This document shows, piece by piece, positions 1 to 5,922 of a stretch of DNA of 6,334 bases. The position numbers and the translations under genes were made by a program. The DNA comes from Elusimicrobiota bacterium. GTDB taxonomy: Bacteria > Elusimicrobiota > Elusimicrobia > UBA1565 > JACRDR01. The stretch's first letter is position 1. Every line of letters starts with the position of its first letter. A model generated the notes under the pieces. The model searched no databases, was not told where the DNA came from, and saw only the letters and a list, made by a program, of their open reading frames with translations. The stretch lies in assembly GCA_016212845.1 (NCBI GenBank), contig JACRDR010000285.1, positions 1 to 6,334 on the forward strand. The letters run 5' to 3'.

Positions 1-1452
1 CGCCTTTACGACGGTGCGGCGCATGCCGGTCGCGAGCTCGAGCTGCGTGAGGAAGGTCTCGAGACCCTTGTGGTTGGGCTTGAGGCTCCAGGCGTAGGTG
101 ACCTTCTCGACCGCTTGCGCGTCGTTGAGTCCCAGGTACGAGAGGATGCCCTGGTGCAGCGCGGCATGGACCGGGTCCGTCTTGTAGTCGGGCAAAGACG
201 GGATGTACTGCGCGACGAAGTTGAGGCGGCCGTAGGCCTTGAGCAGGTCGGGGTCGCCGGGGCTCAAAGTCAGCGCGTCGTTCAGCCGCTCGAGCGCCTG
301 TTTGTACTGCGCCTGCGCCTGCAGCGCCCGCGCGTGCGCCACGTGCTCGTCGAGCACGACCTTCTGAGACGGGATGAGGCCCGGGCCGAGCGCGCGGAGC
401 TCGGGGATCGAGCCGGCCTTGAGCTTGCGCATAGCCTCGAGGATGAGCTCGACCGACTCGTCCTGCTCGTTCATGCCGCCGAAGCGGGCGCCGAGGCTGA
501 CGCGGTGCGTGCCCTGCGTGCCCGCGACGCCGGAGATCGGGAGGGCGAAGGCGTAGTCGATGCCGATGCGCTTCGTCCTCCAGCTGAGACCCATGTTCAC
601 GTTGCGCAGGTCGCGGCTGCCGTTCGTCAGCGCGCCTCGGAACGCGAAGTCGCCGATGAAGAGCCGCGGGAACCAGCGCTCCGCCGCCAGCGTGACCTTC
701 TGGTCCATGCCGCCGAGCGGCGAGTCCTGGTTTTCGATCTGCGCGGTGATGACCGAGAGCAGCGTGTGGTAGCTCATCGCGAAGCGCATTCCGAGCGGAA
801 GCTTGTCGGTGTCGCCCCGGTCGAAGGCTACGTTCGGCTGGTTCACGTGGACGATCTGCAGGCCGAAGGAGTAGAAGCGCGGAAGGCGGTACAGCAAGCC
901 GAAGTCGGCGTCCGGCGCGCCCACGCTTTTGCGGCCCTGAAGCACCGGGTCGCCCACGCCGACGCCGACCGGGAGTCCGTTGCCGATCTGCGCGTTGTCG
1001 GCCTCGGGGAAGGTGCCGAAGGAGCGGCGGAGGTACTTGCCCGTGATGCCGCCGTAGAGGTCGCCGGGCCCCCAGCCCTGCTTGAGACGGCGGCCGTAGG
1101 CGAGCGAGAAGACGTGCTCCTGGTAGAGACTCGAGTTCAGCGCGAACTGCTCCCAGGAGGCGGCGGTCGTGCCTGCGGCGCCGCCCTTCAGCGGGTGCGC
1201 GTAGCCGAGGAAGGACTGGCTCAAGTTCGAGTTGTCGCTCAGGCCCATGAACAGCCGGCTGTAGCCGGTCGCGATCTCGGGCCGCTCGAGCAGGGCGAGG
1301 CCGGCCGGGTTGTAGTGGATGGCGTAGACATCGTCGGCCACCGCGGCGAATGCGCCGCCGAGACCGGGGCCGCGCGCGCCCGCGCCCTTCTCCTCGAACG
1401 CGGCGAAGGCCGGGGCGGCGGCGAGCCAGAGCAGCGCGATGATCTTGATCAT
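1..1452 (-). CDS. PorV/PorQ-family outer-membrane barrel protein with TPR-like C-terminal extension (partial, C-terminus off the left edge)
   Basis: 484 codons are open from the ATG at 1452 to the window edge. Residues 1-17 form a signal peptide (MIK, hydrophobic core, AFA cleavage site). The mature N-terminus has the PorV/UPF0164 signature: GARGPGLGGAFAA (25-37), then ADDVYAIHYNPAGLA (39-53). Residues about 60-326 alternate in the style of a beta-barrel (for example GDLYGGITGKYL and HRVSLGARFGG). From about 330 the chain becomes helical and charged, and 367-403 (ALERLNDALTLSPGDPDL at its end) resembles a TPR. Known PorV proteins are FadL-like barrels that shuttle type IX secretion cargo; a porin or lipid-transport role is the alternative. 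The start codon overlaps the stop of the FN3 gene (ATGA) and no strong Shine-Dalgarno is visible, so translational coupling is likely. The family call is firm; the exact function is inferred. Confidence 0.85.
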   Translation of the reverse strand, partial: MIKIIALLWLAAAPAFAAFEEKGAGARGPGLGGAFAAVADDVYAIHYNPAGLALLERPEIATGYSRLFMGLSDNSNLSQSFLGYAHPLKGGAAGTTAASWEQFALNSSLYQEHVFSLAYGRRLKQGWGPGDLYGGITGKYLRRSFGTFPEADNAQIGNGLPVGVGVGDPVLQGRKSVGAPDADFGLLYRLPRFYSFGLQIVHVNQPNVAFDRGDTDKLPLGMRFAMSYHTLLSVITAQIENQDSPLGGMDQKVTLAAERWFPRLFIGDFAFRGALTNGSRDLRNVNMGLSWRTKRIGIDYAFALPISGVAGTQGTHRVSLGARFGGMNEQDESVELILEAMRKLKAGSIPELRALGPGLIPSQKVVLDEHVAHARALQAQAQYKQALERLNDALTLSPGDPDLLKAYGRLNFVAQYIPSLPDYKTDPVHAALHQGILSYLGLNDAQAVEKVTYAWSLKPNHKGLETFLTQLELATGMRRTVVKA

Positions 1453-3767
1453 CGGATCACCACCACCGTCCCGTTGAAGGTTTTCCCTTCGCCTCGCAGC
1501 TGGTAGACGTAGACGCCGCTCGGCACCACCCGGCCGCCCGCGCGCGCGTCCCACTGCAGCGTATTGGGCAGCGGGCCGGCGCTCATCGACGTGATGCGGG
1601 CGCCGGTCACGTCGAAGATCTCGCCGGAGATTTGGGAGTCGCGCGGGTTGTCGAAAGTGAAGACGACCTGGTCGTTGCGGCCGTCGCCGTTGGGCGTAAT
1701 CGCCTTGTTCGACATGCCGGAGAGGTCGAGGTCGAAGCCGGCGGTGCGCGCGAGCCCGCGGACCTGGTAGGTGCCGGGCATCGAGGTGTTCACGCGGACG
1801 AGCTGGCCGCCGGTGTCGACCTTGCCGAAGAGCTTCACGAACTTCTGGCCGTTGTGCCAGTACATGCCGAGCTGGCGGTCCGCCTCGCTCGCGCGGATCT
1901 GGCCGCTCGCCGGCTCGACGGCCGCGGGCCGGCCCAGCGCCACCGCGAGCGCGGCGTCGGAGGGCACGACCAGGCCGTTGACCACGTCGTAGTGCAGCGA
2001 GAGCTCGCCGTCCGCGCGCGAGAAGTTGAAGTCGGAGACCTTCTCGCCGCCGGGGACCTTCACGACCTCGAACTCGGACGCCTTGTAGACCTTGTCCAGG
2101 CCGCTGGCGGGGAGGGTGGAGACGCGGATCGCCAGGTCCGAGCCGTACTTGTTGCCGCCGTTGTTGAGCTCCTTCGCGAGGGCGGCCGGGAAGCGAAAGC
2201 GGCTGACCTCGTCCGGCGACACGACGAAGAACTCGTTCTCGGTGCTTAGGATGATCGACCGCGTCTCTTTCTGAAGCGAGTCCACGGCCGCGACGCGGTA
2301 GTAGAAATTTTGGCTCAGGTCGGGGATCGTCTCGGTGAAGAAGTTCCCCCCGACCGGAGCCGAGCTGACGCGGGTCCAGCCGGCGTGATCGACCGAGGTC
2401 GCGCGGTAGACGTCGTAGCGCGTAAGCTCGACGGTCTTCGGCGCCGAAGTCGAGTGGAAGAGCGAGCCGTCATCGTTGGAGAGCACCGGGTTCCAGCTCA
2501 GCGCGATCTGCTTTTTGTCCGGCGAGAGGTAGCTCGTCAGGCCCGCCGGCGAGTTCGGCGGGAGGTCTAGGAACACCTGCGTCGAGACGCTGACCGAGTA
2601 GGTGTTCGGCGCCACGCCGCTGCCGTAGGTGTAGACGTGGTAGTAGAACGTCGTGTCGAGCGCGAGCGGCCCGACGTCCGCGTAGCCGTTGGCGAGCGCG
2701 GTCGAGCGGACGATCGACGCGTCGCCGAGGGACGCGCCCGGATCGTACGCGACGCCGTCCGTCACCGGGAAGGAGGCCGGGCTCGTCGAGAAGAGGACGA
2801 GCACACCCTGCTGCGCCTGGAAGGGCGGCACGCTCCAGGTCAGCCGCACGCTGCGCGTGCGGTCGTCGGCGGTCGCCGTGAGGTTCTCGACCGCGAGAGG
2901 ATCGACGCCCGAGATCGTCTTCGTCGTCAGCACCGTGCTGAACGTCCGGTCGCCCTGCCAGTTGAGGCTCGCGACCTTGAAGAAGTACGTCGTGCCGCTC
3001 TTGAGGCCGTCGATCCGCAGGGAGAGGAGGGTGCCGTTGGAGGTCTGCGTCGAGGTGACGTTCCCCCCGAGTGACAGCGCCAGGGAGGTGGTGGCGGCCT
3101 TCGATTCGAACCCCTCCGAGCCGCCGGACGGCAGCAGCCACGAGATCGTGACGCTCGACTGGCCGACCTCCGAGAAGTACGGGTTCACCGGCGCGTTCGC
3201 CAGCGTCGACTCGTCGAGCCGCTTCGAGTCCTCGGCGTAGTAGCGCTCCGCACCCGCCAGGTAGATCTTCACGTAGTACGTCGAGTTCGGCGACAGACCG
3301 GTGAGCTGATAGCTCTCGGTCGCGCCGGCGACGACCGCCGTCGCGAGCTCGAGCTGATACGTCGTGGGCGTGAAAAGATGCGCGGCGTCCGACGAGTAGT
3401 CGATGCGGTAGAAGCCCGCGCCGACGTTCCCCTCGTAGCCGTCCTGGCCCGGCGCGGTCCAAGCGAGATCGAGCGTTCCCGTGGACTTCGTCGTCATCGT
3501 CAGCGCGGTGATCGTCCCCGGCTGGGCCGACACGTTCATCAGGCCCGAGCGCACCTTCGCCGTCGCGCCGGTGAAGTTCGTGTGCCCGACGGCGCCGAAC
3601 CGGCCGTTGAGCTTAAATCCCGCCGACGCCGCGAGCTCTCCGCCCGACGCGACGTCGTTGCGCAGCACGTTCCTCGTCGCGCCCGTGAGCCGTTCGGCGG
3701 CCTGCGCGGCGGTTCCGAGGAGAACCGCGGCGAGGACGACGAAGAGACGGGACGCGAGAGCGCGCAT
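1449..3767 (-). CDS. Secreted four-domain fibronectin type III protein with PNGDG/FlgD-Ig-like C-terminal domain
   Basis: 772 aa. A signal peptide covers residues 1-23 (cleavage near AQA). Residues 25-80 carry a GG...SAGFKLNGRFG...VRSGLMN pattern typical of bacterial secreted-protein N-termini. Four FN3-like domains follow at about 84-190, 191-285, 288-399 and 404-511, with core tryptophans W103, W210, W311 and W425 and paired strand-F tyrosines or phenylalanines (TYYVKI, TYFFKV, FYYHVY, FYYRVA). Residues 516-675 are a beta-rich region I cannot assign. The C-terminal domain (about 680-772) begins ITPNGDGRND (690-699) and ends with WDARAGGRVVPSGVYVYQL, matching CHU_C / FlgD-Ig / type IX sorting-domain style. 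The protein is probably exported and surface-bound or released, with a binding or adhesive role. Its ATG immediately follows the regulator's TAA (TAAATG), and it overlaps the PorV-like gene by 4 nt. No catalytic domain is visible. Confidence 0.9.
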   Translation of the reverse strand: MRALASRLFVVLAAVLLGTAAQAAERLTGATRNVLRNDVASGGELAASAGFKLNGRFGAVGHTNFTGATAKVRSGLMNVSAQPGTITALTMTTKSTGTLDLAWTAPGQDGYEGNVGAGFYRIDYSSDAAHLFTPTTYQLELATAVVAGATESYQLTGLSPNSTYYVKIYLAGAERYYAEDSKRLDESTLANAPVNPYFSEVGQSSVTISWLLPSGGSEGFESKAATTSLALSLGGNVTSTQTSNGTLLSLRIDGLKSGTTYFFKVASLNWQGDRTFSTVLTTKTISGVDPLAVENLTATADDRTRSVRLTWSVPPFQAQQGVLVLFSTSPASFPVTDGVAYDPGASLGDASIVRSTALANGYADVGPLALDTTFYYHVYTYGSGVAPNTYSVSVSTQVFLDLPPNSPAGLTSYLSPDKKQIALSWNPVLSNDDGSLFHSTSAPKTVELTRYDVYRATSVDHAGWTRVSSAPVGGNFFTETIPDLSQNFYYRVAAVDSLQKETRSIILSTENEFFVVSPDEVSRFRFPAALAKELNNGGNKYGSDLAIRVSTLPASGLDKVYKASEFEVVKVPGGEKVSDFNFSRADGELSLHYDVVNGLVVPSDAALAVALGRPAAVEPASGQIRASEADRQLGMYWHNGQKFVKLFGKVDTGGQLVRVNTSMPGTYQVRGLARTAGFDLDLSGMSNKAITPNGDGRNDQVVFTFDNPRDSQISGEIFDVTGARITSMSAGPLPNTLQWDARAGGRVVPSGVYVYQLRGEGKTFNGTVVVIR

Positions 3768-4154
3768 TTAGCGGGTCGGCCTCGCGCTGCGCTTCAGGAT
3801 GCCCTTCACGCGGCTGACGAGCTCGCGCGGGAGGAACGGCTTGAGCACGTAGTCCTCGGCGCCGGCCTGCAGGCCGTCGACGCGGTGGTCGATGTCGGAG
3901 GCCTCGCCGGTGAGGATGAGCACCGGGATGTGGCGAAGCGCCGGGTCGGCTTTGATCTTGCGGCAGGTCGAGATGCCGTCGCCGTCGGGGAGGTTCACGT
4001 CGAGGAGCACGAGGTCCGGCTTCGCGCGCGCGCACGTCGCGAGACCCTCCGCGACCGTAGACGCTTCCATGCACTCATAGCCTTCCGCCGCCATGGACTG
4101 CAGCAAAAGTCTTCGGATGATCGCGTCGTCGTCGATGGCCAGTATCCGGTACAT
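3768..4154 (-). CDS. Single-domain CheY-like response regulator (receiver only)
   Basis: 128 aa, the length of one receiver domain with no output domain. All phosphorylation residues are visible: acidic pair D8/D9 (ILAIDDD), phospho-acceptor D52 (LVLLDVNLP), switch threonine T82 (LILTGEA) and lysine K105 in DYVLKPF. It should take phosphate from a histidine kinase and signal by protein contact rather than by DNA binding. No kinase lies in the window. The start is well supported by AGGAG five bases upstream, and an ATG fits the first beta strand. It is first in a leftward operon: its TAA touches the ATG of the FN3 protein gene, so it is co-expressed with an exported protein and an outer-membrane barrel. 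That context suggests it controls or senses that envelope module, but the target is unknown. Confidence 0.93.
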   Translation of the reverse strand: MYRILAIDDDAIIRRLLLQSMAAEGYECMEASTVAEGLATCARAKPDLVLLDVNLPDGDGISTCRKIKADPALRHIPVLILTGEASDIDHRVDGLQAGAEDYVLKPFLPRELVSRVKGILKRSARPTR

Positions 4155-4159
4155 TCGTT

Positions 4160-4164
4160 CTCCT
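4160..4164 (-). promoter_or_regulatory. Shine-Dalgarno of the CheY-like regulator
   Basis: On the minus strand, AGGAG lies 5 nt before the ATG at 4154. It is the clearest ribosome binding site in the leftward operon; the two downstream genes lack a comparable one, in keeping with coupled translation. Confidence 0.8.
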
Positions 4165-4169
4165 AATAG

Positions 4170-4235
4170 ATGACGCTAGTGTGACGGTCGAATGTATACC
4201 GATTGTAAGCGGGTTGTAATAAAAATGTAAACAAA
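4170..4235 (+). repeat. Tandem 11-bp direct-repeat array, probable OmpR/PhoB-type operator
   Basis: Six consecutive 11-bp units start at 4170, 4181, 4192, 4203, 4214 and 4225. All share TG at positions 2-3. Their first six bases are ATGACG, GTGACG, ATGTAT, TTGTAA, TTGTAA and ATGTAA, so the four right-hand units (4192-4235) are strong and the two left-hand ones degenerate. The second half of the units becomes AT-rich towards the right. PhoB/OmpR-family winged-helix regulators bind tandem direct repeats with this spacing (the pho box is a TGTCA-type repeat at 11 bp). The array lies between two divergent transcription units, and its last unit overlaps the -35 of the rightward regulator gene. The repeat is seen directly; the identity of the binding protein is inferred. 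Confidence 0.75.
4191..4219 (-). promoter_or_regulatory. Weak candidate promoter for the leftward operon
   Basis: On the minus strand, TTACAA (4219-4214) is followed after 17 nt by TACATT (4196-4191), with an overlapping TATACA (4198-4193). Matches to sigma-70 consensus are only moderate (3/6 and 4/6). A start near 4184-4186 would give a leader of about 30 nt containing the AGGAG site. If correct, this promoter lies wholly inside the 11-bp repeat array, so an occupied array could block or recruit polymerase here. Confidence 0.3.
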
Positions 4236-4256
4236 ACCCGATTCGTCTGCTATACT
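4228..4256 (+). promoter_or_regulatory. Extended -10 promoter of the OmpR-family regulator gene
   Basis: TAAACA (4228-4233, 4/6 to TTGACA) is separated by exactly 17 nt from TATACT (4251-4256, 5/6 to TATAAT). A TGC at 4248-4250 supplies the extended -10 TGn motif. Transcription would begin about 4262-4264, only 1-3 nt before the GTG at 4265. The -35 coincides with the last 11-bp repeat unit, the usual position for a class II activator such as PhoB. Confidence 0.65.
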
Positions 4257-4264
4257 CTAGGACC

Positions 4265-4945
4265 GTGCCCTACCGGATTCTGTTGGTCGGAGGAGAACCC
4301 CCCGAGCAGGCCGCCATGGCGGCCTCCCTTCGCACCGAATTCGACGTCGACCCCTGCAAGCTCGCCCGCCATGCCCTCGAAAAGCTCGAAAAATACAAGC
4401 CGGACATTGCTATTTTGGACTCCCAGTTGGACGATATGGACGGCCTCACCTTGCTTCAGGCGATCCGCCAGATCGAGACCGGACGCGAGCTTCCCGCGAT
4501 CGTATTAGCGGCGCGAAAGACCGAGGACTCCGTCGTCCGCGCGTACGATTTGGGCGCGGACGACTACCTCGCCAAGCCCGTCGATCCCCGCGAACTGGTC
4601 GTCCGCGTGCGCGCCGTGCTCCGTCGGCGCTTCGAGCGCGCCGAGCACTGGGGAGCCCCCCTCGCCGTCGCCGGCGTCGAGATCGACCCGAGCCAGCGCC
4701 TCTGCCTCGCGAAGGGAAAGGCGGTCGTTCTCCAGCCTCGCGAGTTCGAGCTGCTCGAGATCCTCATGCGCAAGGCGGGGCGCGTGCTCACGCGCTCCTA
4801 CCTCCTCGAGACCGTCTGGGGCATGTCTCCCACCGCCGAAACCCGCGCCGTCGACGTGATGGTCAGCCGCGTGCGCATGCGCCTCGGCCGTCTCGGCGGC
4901 CGGATCCAGACCGTCTCGAAGCTCGGCTACGTTTTTCGCCCTTAA
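4265..4945 (+). CDS. OmpR/PhoB-family DNA-binding response regulator with degenerate (atypical) receiver
   Basis: 226 aa, normal family length. The receiver covers about 3-122 and the winged-helix DNA-binding domain about 130-226 (LQPREFELLEILMRKAGRVL, then AVDVMVSRVRMRL and the wing TVSKLGYVFRP). The receiver keeps D52 (IAILDSQLDDMDG), K104 in DDYLAKP and the helix 4/5 dimer face (ELVVRVRAVLRR). The acidic pair is replaced by glycines (LLVGGE, G9/G10) and the switch Thr/Ser by A82 (VLAARK). Mg2+-dependent phosphorylation is therefore doubtful, as in known atypical regulators such as ChxR and HP1043. GTG is chosen as start because the first beta strand (YRILLV) begins at once; the next in-frame ATG, at 4316, would delete it. 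AGGA lies only 2 nt before the GTG, too close for a normal ribosome site. It is divergent from the leftward operon and has no partner kinase in view. Confidence 0.93.
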   Translation: MPYRILLVGGEPPEQAAMAASLRTEFDVDPCKLARHALEKLEKYKPDIAILDSQLDDMDGLTLLQAIRQIETGRELPAIVLAARKTEDSVVRAYDLGADDYLAKPVDPRELVVRVRAVLRRRFERAEHWGAPLAVAGVEIDPSQRLCLAKGKAVVLQPREFELLEILMRKAGRVLTRSYLLETVWGMSPTAETRAVDVMVSRVRMRLGRLGGRIQTVSKLGYVFRP

Positions 4946-4953
4946 AAACCTCC

Positions 4954-5004
4954 GGCCCGAATCCGAACAACTGGTGCCCGGCACCCGCGGTTCGGATTCG
5001 GGCC
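4954..5004 (-). terminator. 15-bp perfect inverted repeat with nested palindrome between convergent genes
   Basis: Arms 4954-4968 (GGCCCGAATCCGAAC) and 4990-5004 pair perfectly over 15 bp. The 21-nt loop contains a second hairpin, GGTGCCCGGCACC (4973-4985). On the minus strand the stem is followed by GGAGG and then TTTTT (4948-4944), so it could end transcription of the membrane-protein gene, though the T run is displaced by 5 nt. On the plus strand only a short TTT occurs at 5012-5014, so termination of the regulator gene there would be weak by the intrinsic model. It could equally be a dispersed genomic repeat. Confidence 0.6.
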
Positions 5005-5012
5005 CGACTGCT

Positions 5013-5918
5013 TTAGGGCGCGGCGAATGGCTTAGGCGTGGGCTTCCACGGCAGGCGGGACAGGGTGAAGCGGTGCAGTAGGACGGGCGTCTGCGTGATC
5101 ACCCACATCGAGTCCTCCCCGACCGCGAGCGCGGCGACGCGCGCCTGCGGGTCGAGGTAGGGGCCGAGCGCCAATTCGTCGACGGCGACCGGCAGCGGAC
5201 CGACGCGGTAGCGGCGGAGCGTGCGCGTCGGACCGTCGAGCACCCACAGCAGCTCGCGACCCTTGTGCAGCGCGACGGGTTTGAGGCCCGGCAGGGGCAG
5301 TTCGCGGATCGGAGCGAGATCGCCGCGTGAGGCGTACTCGTAGACGGAGCCGGCGACCGGGTCGCTGACCCAGAGCAGCAGGCCGTCCCACGCGAGCGCT
5401 TGCGGCGAGCGGCCCGGCGCGGCGTAGGCTTTCTCGACGGGCATGCCGGGCTTGTTGTTGTGCAGCGCGATCCGCCCCCCCATCGAGGCGGTCCACAAGC
5501 CGTCGTCGGCTCCGGCGAGGCCGGTCGCGTCGGGCTCGACGAGGCGCGCGACGCCGAGGGCTTCGCCGCCCGGGCCGACGGTGACGAGGAGCTCTCGCGA
5601 CGGGTCGAGGCTCAAGAGCGCGTCGCCGCGCAGCACGAGGCCGACGGCGCGGTCCATCGCGAGCGGCGCGGACTTCACCAGCGGAGACGGGCGGACGCCG
5701 GCGAAGGAAAGTACGCCGTAGGCGATCGCGGCGCCGGCGGCGGAAGCCGCGAGGGCGCGGCCGCGGGTCCAGTGAAAGGGCGTCGAAGGTCCCGAAGACT
5801 TGGGCGGCGGCGGCGGCGGGATCGCTTCGAGTTCGGGGACGTCGACGGAGAGCGCCCGGATGCGGTGGCGCGTCTCTTCGAGCAGCTTGTCGAGCTCGCG
5901 GTTGACCTGGCGGCTCAT
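5013..5918 (-). CDS. Single-pass membrane protein with probable beta-propeller-like extracytoplasmic domain, function unknown
   Basis: 301 aa, not recognised as a named family. Residues 1-32 are a charged amphipathic helix (NRELDKLLEETRHRIRAL). A run of six prolines (34-39) follows, then one membrane span at about 55-74 (ALAASAAGAAIAYGVLSFAG) preceded by arginines. This predicts a cytoplasmic N-terminus and an outer domain of about 225 residues. That domain shows a recurring strand motif, aromatic W in [LM]W[VT], at W142, W183, W225 and W272 (spacing 41-47). Examples are LLWVSDPVAGSVYEY and LLWVLDGPTRTLRRY, as in NHL/YncE-style propellers. AAGGGA sits 7 nt before the ATG. It follows the coiled-coil gene after 4 nt, so the two are co-transcribed and may act together at the inner membrane. 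No catalytic residues are apparent. Confidence 0.82.
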   Translation of the reverse strand: MSRQVNRELDKLLEETRHRIRALSVDVPELEAIPPPPPPKSSGPSTPFHWTRGRALAASAAGAAIAYGVLSFAGVRPSPLVKSAPLAMDRAVGLVLRGDALLSLDPSRELLVTVGPGGEALGVARLVEPDATGLAGADDGLWTASMGGRIALHNNKPGMPVEKAYAAPGRSPQALAWDGLLLWVSDPVAGSVYEYASRGDLAPIRELPLPGLKPVALHKGRELLWVLDGPTRTLRRYRVGPLPVAVDELALGPYLDPQARVAALAVGEDSMWVITQTPVLLHRFTLSRLPWKPTPKPFAAP

Positions 5919-5922
5919 CGGC

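Noticed and set aside
70..1506. Long plus-strand open frame (478 codons) opposite the PorV-like gene
   Set aside because: Its translation is low-complexity Arg/Ala/Val/Glu-rich, typical of the antisense of GC-rich coding DNA. The minus strand gives a signal peptide, the PorV motif and barrel strands.
2470..3462. Minus-strand 330-codon frame inside the FN3 gene
   Set aside because: Arg/Gly-rich shadow in another frame; the 772-aa frame has clear domains.
3768..4154. PorX-type regulator
   Set aside because: The gene encodes only a receiver of 128 aa; PorX carries an additional PglZ-type domain, which is absent here.
3378..4166. Plus-strand 262-codon frame across the CheY-like gene and the start of the FN3 gene
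   Set aside because: Antisense shadow. The minus strand holds a full receiver domain with all key residues and a good Shine-Dalgarno.
4170..4235. CRISPR array or DnaA-box cluster as explanation for the repeats
   Set aside because: The 11-bp unit has no room for spacers, and no unit resembles the TTATCCACA DnaA box.
4316..4318. Alternative ATG start for the OmpR-family regulator
   Set aside because: It would remove the first beta strand of the receiver (YRILLV) and leave a long leader. The GTG at 4265 gives a complete domain.
4382..4512. Slightly AT-richer codons (AAA, ATT, TTG, TTA) in the 5' half of the regulator as a sign of recent transfer
   Set aside because: The stretch is short, and the remaining part of the same gene has the usual GC-rich codon use. 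Reduced 5' structure in a near-leaderless mRNA explains it as well.
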